A stretch of DNA of 64,000 nt from Haemophilus parainfluenzae ATCC 33392 (GCF_031191205.1 NZ_CP133470.1:441501-505500); one strand, 5' to 3'; shown: positions 38,212 to 48,510, counted from the first letter of the stretch. Numbers and translations are program-made. The notes: generated from the sequence alone by a model not told the origin.

Positions 38212-39036
38212 TTAAAGGTGAATGTTGCCATCATAGATATGAGTCGCATCGCCAGTCATATAAAGCGGTGAACCTACCCCTTCCCATTCAATAAGTAAGC
38301 TACCACCTGGTAGATCAACTTGCACTTTGTTATCAAGTAAACCTTGCATAATCCCTACTGCAGCTGCAGCACAAGCGCCACTGCCACAAGCTTGTGTTTC
38401 ACCTGCACCACGTTCATATACACGCAACTTAATGTGATTACGATTGACGACTTGCATAAATCCAGCGTTTACCCTTTCCGGAAAACGTTCATGATTTTCT
38501 AATAATGGACCTAATTCTGCTACATTAGCCGTTTCAATATTATCCACTTGAACAACGCAATGTGGATTGCCCATTGATACCGCACCACAAAGCACCGTTT
38601 GAACATCGGTTCGCAGAATATAATTTTTTTCAAATTTATTGGCAGTAAAAGGAATTTTATTAGGTTCCCAAATCGGCTCGCCCATATTGACGCGAATTTG
38701 ACCATCTTCTTTTACCGTTAAAACCATCTTTCCTTTTTGCGTGCTTACTGCAATATCCTTTTTATTAGTCAGTCCTTTTAAAGTCACAAAACGCGCAAAA
38801 CATCTTGCTCCATTTCCACATTGCGACACTTCACTACCATCGGCATTGAAAATACGATAATGGAAATCTAAATCTGGATCATAAGGTGGCTCAACGATTA
38901 AAAGCTGATCAAAACCAATACCACGATGACGATCAGCTAAGCGTTTAATGGTTTCAGGGGTAAAATAGGCATTTTGCGTCACAGCATCAACAACAACAAA
39001 GTCATTGCCAAGGCCATGCATTTTGGAAAACTGCAT
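38212..39036 (-). CDS. dapF: Diaminopimelate epimerase
   Basis: A 274-residue cofactor-independent epimerase converting LL- to meso-diaminopimelate for lysine and peptidoglycan. The two catalytic cysteines are Cys73 ([10 protein letters not shown]) and Cys217 ([10 protein letters not shown]). The start [17 protein letters not shown] at 39036 is preceded by AAGGAAGGAAAC. A longer frame from 39096 adds 20 residues with no family similarity and was not used. Confidence 0.97.
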   Translation of the reverse strand: MQFSKMHGLGNDFVVVDAVTQNAYFTPETIKRLADRHRGIGFDQLLIVEPPYDPDLDFHYRIFNADGSEVSQCGNGARCFARFVTLKGLTNKKDIAVSTQKGKMVLTVKEDGQIRVNMGEPIWEPNKIPFTANKFEKNYILRTDVQTVLCGAVSMGNPHCVVQVDNIETANVAELGPLLENHERFPERVNAGFMQVVNRNHIKLRVYERGAGETQACGSGACAAAAVGIMQGLLDNKVQVDLPGGSLLIEWEGVGSPLYMTGDATHIYDGNIHL

Positions 39037-39111
39037 GTTTCCTTCCTTGATTTGAAAATTTTTTGGCATTATAGAGAGCAATAAGCCGAATGGCAAATAG
39101 CCAGAATAGAC

Positions 39112-39152
39112 AAAGTGCGGTCACAAAACATTTTATTTTCTCACCGCACTTT
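39112..39152. repeat. Inverted uptake-signal pair between lexA and dapF
   Basis: AAAGTGCGGT (39112-39121) and ACCGCACTTT (39143-39152) are separated by 21 bases. It may help end lexA transcription, but no U-tract follows on the minus strand. Confidence 0.6.
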
Positions 39153-39157
39153 CATCA

Positions 39158-39784
39158 TTACATCCAAGCGTTATTACGAATGATCCCTACTGCAATCCCT
39201 TCAATTTCAAAATGAGGCTGTTCTTCAAGATTCACCACAATCGGTTGAAACTCTTCATTTTCTGCATGCAGATAAATAACAGAACCTTTACGCTCTAAGC
39301 GTTTTACTGTCACTTCATCTTCAATTCGTGCGACAACAATCTGTCCATTTCGCACATCTTTTGTGCTATGAACAGCAAGAAGATCGCCGTCTAAAATACC
39401 AATATCTTTCATGGATTGGCCATATACTTTTAATAAAAAGTCAGCTTGTGGTTTGAACATATTAGCATCAACACGATAAGTACCTTCAATATGTTGCTCA
39501 GCCAAAATTGGTTCCCCTGCAGCCACGCGACCAATGAGCGGTAAGCCTTCTTCTTCCTCATCATTTGCACTGTCATCAACAATGCGAATACCGCGAGAAG
39601 CCCCCGCCACAATTTCAATAGCGCCTTTACGAGCAAGCGCTTTTAAGTGTTCTTCCGCCGCATTAGGGGATTTAAAGCCTAATTCACGAGAAATTTCTGC
39701 ACGAGTTGGCGGCATACCCGTGGTTTCTAAATGTCGTTTTAAGAGTTCCAGCACTTCTTGTTGTCTGGCAGTTAATGGTCTCAT
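39158..39784 (-). CDS. lexA: LexA repressor of the SOS response
   Basis: A 208-residue repressor with an N-terminal winged helix ([24 protein letters not shown]) and a C-terminal self-cleaving S24 domain. The cleavage bond is Ala89-Gly90 (RVAAGEP). The catalytic pair is Ser124 (YGQSMKD) and Lys161 (TVKRL). An acidic run DEEEE (about 75-79) lies in the hinge. The ATG at 39784 follows AGGAG by five bases, so the in-frame GTG at 39790 was not used. Two SOS boxes precede the gene. Confidence 0.98.
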   Translation of the reverse strand: MRPLTARQQEVLELLKRHLETTGMPPTRAEISRELGFKSPNAAEEHLKALARKGAIEIVAGASRGIRIVDDSANDEEEEGLPLIGRVAAGEPILAEQHIEGTYRVDANMFKPQADFLLKVYGQSMKDIGILDGDLLAVHSTKDVRNGQIVVARIEDEVTVKRLERKGSVIYLHAENEEFQPIVVNLEEQPHFEIEGIAVGIIRNNAWM

Positions 39785-39792
39785 ATACACTC

Positions 39793-39808
39793 CTGTTACT
39801 TTATACAG
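39793..39808 (-). promoter_or_regulatory. SOS box 1 of lexA (LexA operator)
   Basis: The minus strand reads CTGTATAAAGTAACAG, which has both invariant ends CTGT and ACAG with an 8-base AT-rich spacer. Confidence 0.9.
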
Positions 39809-39813
39809 AATAA

Positions 39814-39829
39814 CTGTTAGTATATACAG
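39814..39829 (-). promoter_or_regulatory. SOS box 2 of lexA (LexA operator)
   Basis: The minus strand reads CTGTATATACTAACAG, very close to the consensus CTGTATATATATACAG. It is 21 bases (two helical turns) from box 1, as with the paired boxes of E. coli lexA. Confidence 0.93.
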
Positions 39830-40002
39830 AAAGATAACGATTGCAACAACTATTTTCTGGAGGTAAAAGTGCGGTCAATTTTTTTCATATTTTTGAGTGT
39901 TCATCATAAATCTCAAATGTAAATTTTTAGAATTTGACTGGTCGAATGTGTTAAAATGCCCGACAATACCTAGAAATGTCTAACAAAAAGAGAATATTAA
40001 TT

Positions 40003-42459
40003 ATGTCTGGCATCGTAAGTACTTATCGTAAATTATTAGAATTACCGCTTTCGGTTTTAGTAAAAAATAATCCTATTCCAGCTCAACCCATCGAAGAGCT
40101 TCAACTCAATATCAATCAACCTATTCTTTATGTTTTACCTTATACCTCTCAAACTGACTTCGTGATTTTCCGTCGTAACTGTTTAAGCGTAGGTTTACCT
40201 GATCCGGCTGAAAAGAATGTGATTGATGGCGTAGCATTACCACGTTATGTCTATTTAGACGAAGGTCGTCGTTTTTTTAAATCAAAAGGCGCAAAAGATG
40301 AAACGGTCAAGGTGTTCAATAAGTACTTAGAATTGCATCGTGATATTGCTGATTTAGATGTGCAACTGATCCCGGTTTCTGTGCTTTGGGGGCGTTCGCC
40401 TGGTAAAGAAGATAAAGCAAGCTTACCAAATCTGCGTCTATTGAATGGCATTCAAAAAACCTTTGCAGCAATTTGGTTTGGGCGTGATACCTTTGTACGT
40501 TTTTCTCAAGCGCTCTCTTTGCGTTACATGGTAAATGAGCATGGTTCAGATGAAAAAATCGCACAAAAACTTGCTCGTGTGGCTAAAATACACTTCGCTA
40601 AACAACGCATTTCGGCAACAGGCCCTCGCCTACCAAACCGCGAAGCAATGTTTAATAAACTCTTAAATTCCCAAGCGATTCAAAATGCGATTGAAGATGA
40701 GGCAAAATCAAAAAATATCAGCCGTGAAAAAGCCTATGCTGAAGCTGAAAAAATTCTTCATGAAATCGCTGCAGATGTTAGCCATTCAAGCCTTCGGGTA
40801 GCTGATCGTTTCTTACGTTGGTTATGGAACAAACTCTATTCAGGTATTAATGTACAAAATGCGGACCGTGTGCGTAAACTGGCACTAGAAGGACATGAAA
40901 TTGTTTATGTGCCTTGTCACCGTAGTCACATTGACTATTTATTACTTTCTTATGTGCTCTATCACCAGGGTCTTGTACCGCCACATATTGCAGCAGGTAT
41001 TAACTTAAACTTTTGGCCTGCGGGACCTTTATTCCGTAGCTGGGGAGCATTCTTTATTCGCCGCACCTTTAAAGGTAATCGCCTTTACTCTGCAATTTTC
41101 CGTGAATATTTAGGGGAATTATTCCACCGAGGTTATTCCGTTGAATACTTCATTGAAGGTGGTCGTTCTCGTACAGGTCGTTTGCTTGCACCGAAAACCG
41201 GTATGATGTCGATGACGCTACAAGCGCTTCAACATAACCAAACTCGTCCAATTTCTGTGGTGCCAGTGTATATTGGTTATGAGCACGTATTAGAAGTGGA
41301 CACTTATGCTAAGGAATTACGTGGTGCCGCAAAAGAAAAAGAAAATGCAGGCTTAGTTTTACGTGTGATTAAAAAATTGCGCAATTTAGGCCAAGGTTTT
41401 GTGAATTTTGGTGAGCCAATCACACTGTCAAATTACCTTAGCCACCATTATCCTGAATGGAAAGAACAACATCATGAAGATAAACCGCTGTGGTTTAACC
41501 AAGCAGTGGGTTCTATTTCTAATCAAGTGATGATAAACATCAACAAATCGGCAGCAGTCAATGGGATGAATTTAGTGGGGACAGCACTCCTATCTTCTCG
41601 TCAGCGTGCACTTTCTCATGAACAGTTATTAGAACAACTCTCTAGTTATCAAGAGATGTTAAAGAATGTCCCGTATTCTACTGATGTGGTGCTTCCAACT
41701 GATACACCAAAAGCGATGCTTGACCACGTATTAAGCTTAGATCGTGTTGGCGTGTTAGTTGAAAAAGATAACTTTGGGGAAATTATTCGTTTAGAACGTA
41801 ATTCTGCTGTTCTCATGACGTATTACCGAAATAATATTCAACACTTATTTGTGTTGCCTTCACTTGTTGCGAGTATCGTTTTACATTATGAAGCAATCCA
41901 AAAAGATTTATTATTGGATGCGGTACGTAAAATTTATCCATTCTTAAAAGGTGAACTCTTCCTTCATTTCAATGAAGAAGAATTAAATACAAAAATTAAA
42001 GCCATTATTGATGAATTTGCGCGTCAAGACGTTATCCAAGCCAATGATAATTTCTTATCTATCCACCGCTCTAAAGTGCGTATTTTACAACTTTGGTCTG
42101 CCGGTATGCGTGAAATCTTACAACGTTACTACATCACTGTGAGTATTTTACGTAAAGATCCTGGAATTGCTCGTGGCTTATTAGAAAAAGAAAGCCAATT
42201 AGTGGCACAGCGTCTTTCTGTATTACACGGTATTAACGCACCGGAATTCTTCGATAAAGCCGTCTTCTCGGCCTTCATTGCTAACTTAAAAGAAGAAGGT
42301 TATTTCGATGATGAGAAAGAAAAATTACACGAACTTGCTACAATCTTAGAGTATTTAATTTCTAGCGAGATTTGCTTAACAATCAACGGCGCGGCAGATA
42401 AAGCAGATGAAGTTGAGATTGAAGTAGAAGAAGAGGATAAATCAAATAAAGATGAATAA
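40003..42459 (+). CDS. plsB: Glycerol-3-phosphate 1-O-acyltransferase
   Basis: An 818-residue inner-membrane enzyme making lysophosphatidic acid, the first step of phospholipid synthesis. The acyltransferase motif HX4D is in [11 protein letters not shown], and [16 protein letters not shown] and [10 protein letters not shown] are also family motifs. Family PlsB proteins begin MSG-x-x-x-x-YRKLL, so the ATG at 40003 ([12 protein letters not shown]) is preferred. An in-frame ATG at 39976 would add nine residues and has no ribosome-binding site. The C-terminus is strongly acidic ([17 protein letters not shown]). Confidence 0.96.
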   Translation: MSGIVSTYRKLLELPLSVLVKNNPIPAQPIEELQLNINQPILYVLPYTSQTDFVIFRRNCLSVGLPDPAEKNVIDGVALPRYVYLDEGRRFFKSKGAKDETVKVFNKYLELHRDIADLDVQLIPVSVLWGRSPGKEDKASLPNLRLLNGIQKTFAAIWFGRDTFVRFSQALSLRYMVNEHGSDEKIAQKLARVAKIHFAKQRISATGPRLPNREAMFNKLLNSQAIQNAIEDEAKSKNISREKAYAEAEKILHEIAADVSHSSLRVADRFLRWLWNKLYSGINVQNADRVRKLALEGHEIVYVPCHRSHIDYLLLSYVLYHQGLVPPHIAAGINLNFWPAGPLFRSWGAFFIRRTFKGNRLYSAIFREYLGELFHRGYSVEYFIEGGRSRTGRLLAPKTGMMSMTLQALQHNQTRPISVVPVYIGYEHVLEVDTYAKELRGAAKEKENAGLVLRVIKKLRNLGQGFVNFGEPITLSNYLSHHYPEWKEQHHEDKPLWFNQAVGSISNQVMININKSAAVNGMNLVGTALLSSRQRALSHEQLLEQLSSYQEMLKNVPYSTDVVLPTDTPKAMLDHVLSLDRVGVLVEKDNFGEIIRLERNSAVLMTYYRNNIQHLFVLPSLVASIVLHYEAIQKDLLLDAVRKIYPFLKGELFLHFNEEELNTKIKAIIDEFARQDVIQANDNFLSIHRSKVRILQLWSAGMREILQRYYITVSILRKDPGIARGLLEKESQLVAQRLSVLHGINAPEFFDKAVFSAFIANLKEEGYFDDEKEKLHELATILEYLISSEICLTINGAADKADEVEIEVEEEDKSNKDE

Positions 42460-42475
42460 TCTTTACTGAAATAAT

Positions 42476-42511
42476 AAAAGGGCGTGTTGAATATCCAACA
42501 CGCCCTTTTCT
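42476..42511. terminator. Bidirectional terminator between plsB and the DASS transporter gene
   Basis: AAAAGGGCGTGTTG (42476-42489) pairs with CAACACGCCCTTTT (42496-42509) around AATATC, between convergent genes. Confidence 0.92.
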
Positions 42512-42519
42512 TTATATGA

Positions 42520-43905
42520 TTAATTCAACCAGAAATAATATCCTATTGTCGCGATAACGAGTATACACACAATATTTAAGATAAACCCAGCTTTCACCAT
42601 ATCACTCTGACGAACATGTCCCGTACCAAATACGATTGCATTTGGCGGTGTCGCCACTGGTAACATAAAGGCACCAGAAGCACCTAAACCGATGATTAAG
42701 GCAAGACCAATTTCTGGCATACCAAGAGATTGCGCGATAGAAATAAAGATTGGCACTAATAATGCTGCACTCGCAGTATTGGACGTAAATTCAGTTAAGA
42801 AAATAATGAAGGTTGCGACCAATAAACCAATGAGATAGTAATGTTGTCCTTGAACTAAGAATACAATACCGTCAGCTAATACTTTACTTGCACCAGAATC
42901 TTTTAACACGGCGCTTAAAGTTAAGCCACCACCGAAAAGCATTAATACACCCCAGTCCGTGCTTTCTTGGATTTGTTTCCAATTTGCCACACCAGTTGAA
43001 CAAATAATGACAGCAGCAAGCAATGCGACAACGCTATCAAAACTACCGATATTTTTAGCAAGACCAAATACACCTGAAATGATTGGATTAATATAACTAC
43101 TAAATACCCAACAAAGCGCAATGAGACCAAAAATCACAAGCGTTAAAACACGTTGGCCATTCATTTCAATACGTTCAAAGTTTTGTTCAAAATGTAAATG
43201 AAGTCTTGGTTTAAAGACAATGAAAAGTGTACCAATCATCAACGGCATCAAAATGAGCATAATTGGTAAACCATACCATAACCAATCAGAGAAAGTTAAA
43301 TGTAAGTTACTTGCAACGATAGCATTTGGTGGGCTACCTACTAATGTTCCCATACCACCAATACTTGCACTATACGCAATCCCTAATAAGACGAAGACAT
43401 AAGTATTATGTTCTTTTTCTTTATCAAGTTTGCTTAAGATCCCCATCGCTAAAGGTAACATCATGGCAGCTGTTGCTGTGTTACTCATCCACATGGAAAG
43501 GAAAGCAGTAATAGCAAAAAGATACATCACAGCGACAAACAAATTACCACGTGCCATTGCCATGATTTTATTGGCAATCATTTTATCGAGTTTTTGTATG
43601 TGCAAAGCTGTCGCTAAAGCAAAACCACCAAAGAATAAGAAAATGGTTGGATCAGCAAACGCCACTAAAGCTTGTTTGGTTGTCACCAAATCAAGTGCAA
43701 TCGCAAGCAATGGCACCAATAGCGCGGTAACTGTTACATGTAATGCTTCAGTTAACCAAAGGATTGCTACCAAAGCTAATAATGCTAAACCTGCATTTTC
43801 CTTAGGTGCAAAAGGTAAGGCTTTAAGTAAAATAAAAAAACAGGCTATCGCTAGCAGAAAGATAATCCCACTTTTATAATTTTTTGTTGTGTTTGTTTCG
43901 TTCAT
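42520..43905 (-). CDS. DASS-family (SLC13/INDY) sodium-coupled dicarboxylate transporter
   Basis: A 461-residue membrane protein with about 11 transmembrane segments. The two SNT sodium/substrate motifs are present in WMSNTATAAMMLPLA and FTSNTASAALLVPI, with SPPNAIVAS and TPPNAIVFG as their partners. VcINDY-like members import succinate, fumarate or malate, consistent with the frd genes in this window. The ATG at 43905 follows GGAGG. The in-frame TTG at 43917 lies within that site. A CRP-like site sits upstream. Confidence 0.88.
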   Translation of the reverse strand: MNETNTTKNYKSGIIFLLAIACFFILLKALPFAPKENAGLALLALVAILWLTEALHVTVTALLVPLLAIALDLVTTKQALVAFADPTIFLFFGGFALATALHIQKLDKMIANKIMAMARGNLFVAVMYLFAITAFLSMWMSNTATAAMMLPLAMGILSKLDKEKEHNTYVFVLLGIAYSASIGGMGTLVGSPPNAIVASNLHLTFSDWLWYGLPIMLILMPLMIGTLFIVFKPRLHLHFEQNFERIEMNGQRVLTLVIFGLIALCWVFSSYINPIISGVFGLAKNIGSFDSVVALLAAVIICSTGVANWKQIQESTDWGVLMLFGGGLTLSAVLKDSGASKVLADGIVFLVQGQHYYLIGLLVATFIIFLTEFTSNTASAALLVPIFISIAQSLGMPEIGLALIIGLGASGAFMLPVATPPNAIVFGTGHVRQSDMVKAGFILNIVCILVIATIGYYFWLN

Positions 43906-43987
43906 GAGTCCCTCCAAACTGATTACAGATGAACTATTTTCGATGTTAAATGAATGTTAAAAACTTTCAACTAACAAATGTTTAAAA

Positions 43988-44003
43988 TGTGATCTTGTTC
44001 AAA
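43988..44003. promoter_or_regulatory. Candidate CRP site upstream of the DASS transporter gene
   Basis: TGTGA-TCTTGT-TCAAA has a perfect left half-site and 4 of 5 in the right half. It lies about 85-100 bases before the start codon. Confidence 0.5.
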
Positions 44004-44010
44004 AAAATTT

Positions 44011-44046
44011 TGACAAAAAAAGTGAGGTTATTTCTAACCGCACTTT
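44011..44046 (-). terminator. Terminator of rraA, decayed uptake-signal pair
   Basis: AAAGTGAGGTTA (44019-44030) pairs with TAACCGCACTTT (44035-44046) around TTTC with one A-G mismatch. One arm has lost the uptake-signal core (GTGAGG for GTGCGG) while the stem is kept. Confidence 0.72.
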
Positions 44047-44068
44047 AAAAAGGCCTATAATTTCAAAA

Positions 44069-44569
44069 TTATTCTTCTTCAACGTCTTCTAAATCTAATG
44101 CTTCTTGCGAAAGAATAATTCCTGTTAAATCGGCATAAATATAGTCTTCAGGGAAGAACGTCACACCACCAAAATTGACTGGAAGATCGCTTTCACCCTG
44201 ATTATTTTCATCTGCACCAACTGGAATTGGAGCTAACGCATGAATACCGATATCGATATTTTCAAGTTGTTGAATTTGACGCACTGCACCATAAACAATA
44301 ATGCCCGCCCAGTCATTATCTGCAGCAAGCTGCGCAAGCTCGGCATCAATTAAAGCACGGCGTACTGCACCACCGCCATCTACGACAAGCACCCTGCCTT
44401 CACCATTTTCTTCAAGGATCTCGGCAATTAATCCATTATTTTCAAAACATTTTACTGTCGTCACTTTGCCGTAGAAATTGCTGACGCCACCAAAGCTAGA
44501 AAAAATTGGCTCAACCACATCTACTTGATCAGCATAAATATCACAAAGTTCTGAAGTATCGATATACAT
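44069..44569 (-). CDS. rraA: Ribonuclease E activity regulator RraA
   Basis: A 166-residue trimeric regulator that binds and inhibits RNase E. Family segments are [42 protein letters not shown], and [22 protein letters not shown]. The C-terminus is acidic (LDLEDVEEE), as in E. coli RraA. It lies 45 bases after menA, the same order as E. coli menA-rraA. Confidence 0.96.
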   Translation of the reverse strand: MYIDTSELCDIYADQVDVVEPIFSSFGGVSNFYGKVTTVKCFENNGLIAEILEENGEGRVLVVDGGGAVRRALIDAELAQLAADNDWAGIIVYGAVRQIQQLENIDIGIHALAPIPVGADENNQGESDLPVNFGGVTFFPEDYIYADLTGIILSQEALDLEDVEEE

Positions 44570-44614
44570 AATGTACCCCTTGTCGTTAAAATTTTTTCTC
44601 TAGTATAAGCCGAT

Positions 44615-45526
44615 TTAGCCGATAAGCAAGCCTAAACTAAACAAGATATTGATAAATAAAGAAATCATAGACATCTGAGCCAACATCGGACGCAACACTG
44701 CGGGCTCTTTGCTGCGATAAACAAATAATGCGTGTTTTAATAACAATGGAAATGCCAATAAAAATAAGAAATGCCAAGGGCTAAATGCTGTTGATACCGC
44801 AAATAACACATAACATAAAGCGGCAACGCTTAATAAAATACAATGATAAATACGTCCTTTCTTCGGGCCAATACGCACAACCAGAGTATTTTTCCCTACT
44901 TTCGCATCTTGCTCAATATCACGTAAATTATTGATATTTAAAACGGCTGTTGCTAATAAACCTGAGCCTAATGCAGGTAAAGTAATTAAGCTATCAATGC
45001 TGTGAGTTTGTAGATAGTAAGTTCCCCCTACACCTAATAGTCCAAAAAAGAGCAACACTGACAGATCGCCTAAACCTAAATAACCATAAGGCTTCGCGCC
45101 TACGGTATAAGTAATGGCAGCAATAATGGCAAGAATACCCAAACCAGCAAAAGCCAATAAATCAGTAAGACTTTGATATGCGATACCAATTAAGGATGCA
45201 CCTGAGAAAAACGCTCCCACCGCCATTAAAATTAAGCCCCATTTAAGCTCATTCGCAGAAATTGCACCTTGCTGAATACCACGTAAAGGCCCAATACGTT
45301 CTTCAGTATCTGACCCTTTTTGATGATCGCCGTAATCGTTAGCAAAGTTGGAAAGTACTTGCAATAAAATGGTAGTGAGCAAGCAAAGTAACATCACGGT
45401 GAGATTAAAACTTTCTTTATCTGCCCAATATGCCAATGCTGAGCCGGTAAAAATAGAAGCTAATGCCAAAGGCAAAGTTTTTGGGCGAGCGGTTTCCCAC
45501 CACATTTTCAATTTATGATTTGTCAT
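44615..45526 (-). CDS. menA: 1,4-dihydroxy-2-naphthoate octaprenyltransferase
   Basis: A 303-residue UbiA-family membrane prenyltransferase making demethylmenaquinone. The first aspartate motif is [18 protein letters not shown] and the second is [19 protein letters not shown], with about eight membrane helices. The ATG at 45526 is preferred. An in-frame GTG at 45541 would start translation inside an uptake signal (GTGCGGTCA), and neither start has a strong ribosome-binding site. The divergent gap to trmO is only about 60 bases. It supplies quinone for frdABCD. Confidence 0.93.
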   Translation of the reverse strand: MTNHKLKMWWETARPKTLPLALASIFTGSALAYWADKESFNLTVMLLCLLTTILLQVLSNFANDYGDHQKGSDTEERIGPLRGIQQGAISANELKWGLILMAVGAFFSGASLIGIAYQSLTDLLAFAGLGILAIIAAITYTVGAKPYGYLGLGDLSVLLFFGLLGVGGTYYLQTHSIDSLITLPALGSGLLATAVLNINNLRDIEQDAKVGKNTLVVRIGPKKGRIYHCILLSVAALCYVLFAVSTAFSPWHFLFLLAFPLLLKHALFVYRSKEPAVLRPMLAQMSMISLFINILFSLGLLIG

Positions 45527-45587
45527 TTTTTTTGACCGCACTTTTGATTACAATAAAGGGCGTATTCTACACGGAAATTGCCTTTTT

Positions 45588-46325
45588 ATGAATGATTTAA
45601 CACTGACGCTTCACCCAATTGCGGTGATTCACACGCCTTACAAAGAAAAATTCTCGGTGCCACGACAGCCAGATTTAGTACAGGATGGCATTGGTATTGT
45701 GGAACTGCTCCCTCCGTATAATTCGCCAGAAGCTGTACGAGGATTAGAGCAATTTAGCCATCTTTGGCTTATTTTCCAATTTGACAAAGTACCCCATGGG
45801 AAATGGCAATCCACCGTTCGCCCCCCTCGTTTAGGCGGCAATCAACGTGTCGGCGTATTTGCTTCTCGCGCTACACATCGTCCAAATCCGCTAGGCTTAT
45901 CCAAAGTAGAATTACGCCAAGTAGAATGTATTCATGGACGTGTTTTTCTACATTTAGGATCCGTGGATCTTGTCGATGGTACACCTATTTTTGATATTAA
46001 GCCTTATATTGCCTATGCTGATAGTGAACCTGAGGCAAAATCAAGTTTTGCGCAAGAAAAACCACCTGCAAAATTAAACGTAGAATTTACAGAAATCGCC
46101 CAAAGTGCGGTAGAAAAATATCACAAAAACCGACCGCACTTAGCGAGATTTATTACAGAAGTGATCGCACAAGATCCCCGCCCAGCTTATCAACAAGGTA
46201 AAGAAACCGATCGCATTTACGGCATTAGTCTGTACGAATTTAACATTAAATGGCGTATTAAAGCGGGGACAACAGACTGTGTCGAAATTCTGGATATCCA
46301 AAAATTAAAAGAACAAAAAAGCTGA
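45588..46325 (+). CDS. trmO: tRNA (N6-threonylcarbamoyladenosine-37-N6)-methyltransferase TrmO
   Basis: A 245-residue TrmO/TsaA/YaeB-type enzyme. The N-terminal beta-barrel SAM domain shows [63 protein letters not shown], and [15 protein letters not shown]. The C-terminal domain has DPRPAYQ and [12 protein letters not shown]. The length and motif order match H. influenzae HI0510 as I recall it. Two uptake-signal cores occur in its C-terminal half, one in each orientation (near 46095 and 46135). Confidence 0.95.
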   Translation: MNDLTLTLHPIAVIHTPYKEKFSVPRQPDLVQDGIGIVELLPPYNSPEAVRGLEQFSHLWLIFQFDKVPHGKWQSTVRPPRLGGNQRVGVFASRATHRPNPLGLSKVELRQVECIHGRVFLHLGSVDLVDGTPIFDIKPYIAYADSEPEAKSSFAQEKPPAKLNVEFTEIAQSAVEKYHKNRPHLARFITEVIAQDPRPAYQQGKETDRIYGISLYEFNIKWRIKAGTTDCVEILDIQKLKEQKS

Positions 46326-46346
46326 GTTTCGTCAGCTTTCTTTTTA
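46317..46346 (+). terminator. Terminator of trmO overlapping its stop codon
   Basis: AAAGCTGA (46318-46325, including the TGA stop) pairs with TCAGCTTT (46332-46339), followed by CTTTTT. Confidence 0.8.
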
Positions 46347-46361
46347 TCGTTTTAATCCTGT

Positions 46362-47408
46362 CTAATCCGGCAATGCATTTATCACAGCTTTGACGAGCGT
46401 TGCCAATGGAATCGCGAAGAATACGCCCCAGAATCCCCATAATCCGCCAAAAATCAGCACTGAAATAATGATTACTAAAGGGTGTAAATTAACGACTTCA
46501 GAGAATAAATACGGTACCAACAAGTTTCCATCTAGAAGTTGACTCACCGCAAAGGCCACAATTAAATACCAAAACGTTGGGGAAATGCCAAACTGGAACA
46601 TGGCCACTAACGCAACAGGAATCGTCACCAATACCGCGCCGATATAAGGCACTAATACAGACAACCCAACGGCAACAGAAAGTAAGAGCGGATAATTCAA
46701 ACCAAAGCTTAAAAAGATGATGTAAGTCACCACGCCGACAATCAAAATTTCCAACAGCTTACCATGAATATAATTCGCAATTTGTTGCTGCATTTCATTC
46801 CATACTTTAGAGGCTAAAAGACGATTTTTAGGTAAAAATCGGCTCACGCCAGCAAGAAGCTCAGTTTTATCTTTCAGCATAAAGAACATCATTAATGGCA
46901 CTAAAAACGCATAAATACCCAGTGATACAAGGTTCATTAATGAGGTAATCGACAATTTCACCGCTGATTCACCGAAGCCCAAAATCTTCGCACGCGCCGC
47001 ACTAAAAAAGGTGTCAATCATGGTGTAATCGATGAGTTCAGGATAATGCTCAGGAAGGGCTAATAACCATTCATGTAACTTATTGAACATGGCCGGCAAA
47101 TCGCTTAATAAGGAAATCGTTTGATTCCATAATGTTGGCACTAGTCCGAAGAAAATTAATAACGCCAAGGTTAGAAAGCCACCAAAAATAATTAACGTGG
47201 CGAGCATTCGGGGAAATTTTAATTTTTTCGTCAGGAAATTAATCGGCATTTCCAATAAATATGCTAATACAATGGCAATCAGCAACGGGGCGATTAAATC
47301 ACTAAAGAAATAAATCGCAATAAAGCCAAATAACAAAATGGCAAGTAGCCCCATCGCCTGCGGATCGCTTAAGCGGCGGCTATACCAATTTTTTAGCATT
47401 TCAAACAT
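46362..47408 (-). CDS. perM: AI-2E family membrane protein PerM (YfgO)
   Basis: A 348-residue inner-membrane protein with about eight hydrophobic segments of the AI-2 exporter/permease-like superfamily. Typical segments are [24 protein letters not shown], the cytoplasmic coil of residues 115-150, [13 protein letters not shown] helix [12 protein letters not shown], and [18 protein letters not shown] near residue 250. The C-terminal [27 protein letters not shown] is the family's end. The transported substrate is not established. AGGA seven bases before the ATG at 47408 supports this start. It is divergent from the arsC-like gene, as perM is close to yfgD in E. coli. Confidence 0.85.
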   Translation of the reverse strand: MFEMLKNWYSRRLSDPQAMGLLAILLFGFIAIYFFSDLIAPLLIAIVLAYLLEMPINFLTKKLKFPRMLATLIIFGGFLTLALLIFFGLVPTLWNQTISLLSDLPAMFNKLHEWLLALPEHYPELIDYTMIDTFFSAARAKILGFGESAVKLSITSLMNLVSLGIYAFLVPLMMFFMLKDKTELLAGVSRFLPKNRLLASKVWNEMQQQIANYIHGKLLEILIVGVVTYIIFLSFGLNYPLLLSVAVGLSVLVPYIGAVLVTIPVALVAMFQFGISPTFWYLIVAFAVSQLLDGNLLVPYLFSEVVNLHPLVIIISVLIFGGLWGFWGVFFAIPLATLVKAVINALPD

Positions 47409-47502
47409 AAAGTCTTCCTAAACAAGTATTTTTTGTCATTATAAGTTAAAATTTAAATCAATCCTATATCCACTCATTCAACATAAAATAGAAGGAAACG
47501 TT

Positions 47503-47853
47503 ATGTCTGTTAAGATTTACCATAATCCGCACTGTTCAAAAAGCCGTGAAACCTTAGCTTTATTAGAAGAAAAAGGTATTCAACCAACTATCGAACTTTA
47601 TTTACAACAACACTACTCTGTTGAAGCATTACAGCAACTGGCGAATAAATTAGGATTAGATGATGTCAGAAAAATGATGCGTACCAAAGATGAGCTTTAT
47701 CAATCATTAGGGTTAGATAATCCAGCATTAACTAAGGATGATTTATTAAAAGCCATCAGTGAAAATTCAGCCCTATTAGAACGCCCGATTGTGGTAAAAG
47801 GTGAAAAAGCTAAAATTGGACGACCACCTGAAAGCGTACTCGCCATTTTGTAA
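47503..47853 (+). CDS. ArsC/YfgD-like reductase family protein
   Basis: A 116-residue thioredoxin-fold protein of the glutaredoxin-linked arsenate reductase family. The active-site loop is [12 protein letters not shown], with Cys12 as the nucleophile, and RPIVV near residue 95 supplies the arginine that stabilises the anion. No arsenic operon is nearby. Its position next to perM matches E. coli yfgD rather than ars-operon arsC, so arsenate reduction is not assured. Confidence 0.88.
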   Translation: MSVKIYHNPHCSKSRETLALLEEKGIQPTIELYLQQHYSVEALQQLANKLGLDDVRKMMRTKDELYQSLGLDNPALTKDDLLKAISENSALLERPIVVKGEKAKIGRPPESVLAIL

Positions 47854-47875
47854 TTCTGTTCATTTTCGCTATAAT
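47848..47875 (+). promoter_or_regulatory. Candidate promoter of arfA
   Basis: TTGTAA (47848-47853), 16 bases, and a perfect TATAAT (47870-47875). The -35 overlaps the end of the arsC-like gene. The start would be near 47882, inside the following hairpin. Confidence 0.6.
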
Positions 47876-47878
47876 GAC

Positions 47879-47908
47879 TTGCCGTGAACCACTTCACGGC
47901 AATTTTTT
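47879..47908 (+). terminator. Terminator of the arsC-like gene, just before arfA
   Basis: TTGCCGTGAA (47879-47888) pairs with TTCACGGCAA (47893-47902) around CCAC, followed by six T (47903-47908). The arfA ribosome-binding site AGAGG follows directly. Confidence 0.88.
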
Positions 47909-47918
47909 AGAGGTAAAT

Positions 47919-48173
47919 ATGACGAAAAAAACAAAAAGTGCGGTTGAAAATCAGCCCATTTATCGACACACCAAAGGTGTTGTGAAAGATAATGCCGTGA
48001 TGGCACTATTGCACGACAAATTATTCCGCCAACGCGTTGAGAAAAAACGTAAAGGTAAAGGCAGTTACCAACGCAAAGCAAAATATGCGAGCAATTGCTT
48101 TGAAAAGCCCGATGATAAAGTTTTTAATTTCAGAAATTTTATCATCGGGTTTTTCGTTTCAATTTCAGTATAA
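47919..48173 (+). CDS. arfA: Alternative ribosome-rescue factor A
   Basis: An 84-residue factor that rescues ribosomes stalled on mRNA lacking a stop codon, recruiting RF2. The core [42 protein letters not shown] matches E. coli ArfA closely. The N-terminus is extended by about 12 residues compared with E. coli, and part of that extension (KSAVEN) is an uptake signal. The C-terminus is hydrophobic ([11 protein letters not shown]), which in E. coli causes degradation of full-length protein. A strong hairpin inside the coding sequence would create a nonstop mRNA. The ATG at 47919 follows AGAGG. Confidence 0.93.
   Translation: MTKKTKSAVENQPIYRHTKGVVKDNAVMALLHDKLFRQRVEKKRKGKGSYQRKAKYASNCFEKPDDKVFNFRNFIIGFFVSISV
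48103..48154 (+). terminator. Intragenic hairpin of arfA (self-regulating terminator/RNase III target)
   Basis: CCCGATGATAAA (48108-48119) pairs perfectly with TTTATCATCGGG (48138-48149), extended by AAAAG opposite the T-run at 48150-48154. It lies wholly upstream of the arfA stop at 48173, so termination or cleavage here yields mRNA with no stop codon. This is the known logic of arfA control in E. coli. Confidence 0.85.
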
Positions 48174-48198
48174 AAAATAACAAACAGAGGAAGTCTAT

Positions 48199-48495
48199 AT
48201 GTCAATCAAAACAGAAGTTTTATTTAACAATACTTGGAATGTCCGTATCAGTGATCCGGGTGAAGAGGGGGCTCAAAGCCATTTTTTTGAAACCATTTAT
48301 CTCACGCTCACGGCTTATTTTGAAGGCGAAAATGTACGTTATGAATTTGTGCGTAAAGTAGAAGATCAAATAAAAATCAAACGCTCATTTACGGAATTAG
48401 GTGAGTTATTCAAATTCTTAGGTGATTATTTGGATCCTGTTTCTCTTGGTAACCTAGGCGTAAAAATTGGTCACTTAGGCGTGAAAGCCGAATAA
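48199..48495 (+). CDS. Small hypothetical protein
   Basis: A 98-residue soluble protein that I do not recognise. It begins MSIKTEVLFNNTWNVRISDPGEEG and is followed by an aromatic segment (FFETIYLTLTAYFEGENVRYEF). It ends with a short internal repeat, LGVKIGHLGVK. There is no signal peptide or cysteine. A ribosome-binding site (GAGGAAG) precedes the ATG and an uptake-signal terminator follows, so it is very likely a real gene. It lies 25 bases after arfA and could receive read-through from it. Confidence 0.75.
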   Translation: MSIKTEVLFNNTWNVRISDPGEEGAQSHFFETIYLTLTAYFEGENVRYEFVRKVEDQIKIKRSFTELGELFKFLGDYLDPVSLGNLGVKIGHLGVKAE

Positions 48496-48510
48496 ATCTT
48501 TTCCAATAAA

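Noticed and set aside
39037..39096. Longer N-terminus for DapF
   Set aside because: Family proteins start at [13 protein letters not shown]. The added 20 residues overlap the promoter region and the start at 39036 has a good ribosome-binding site.
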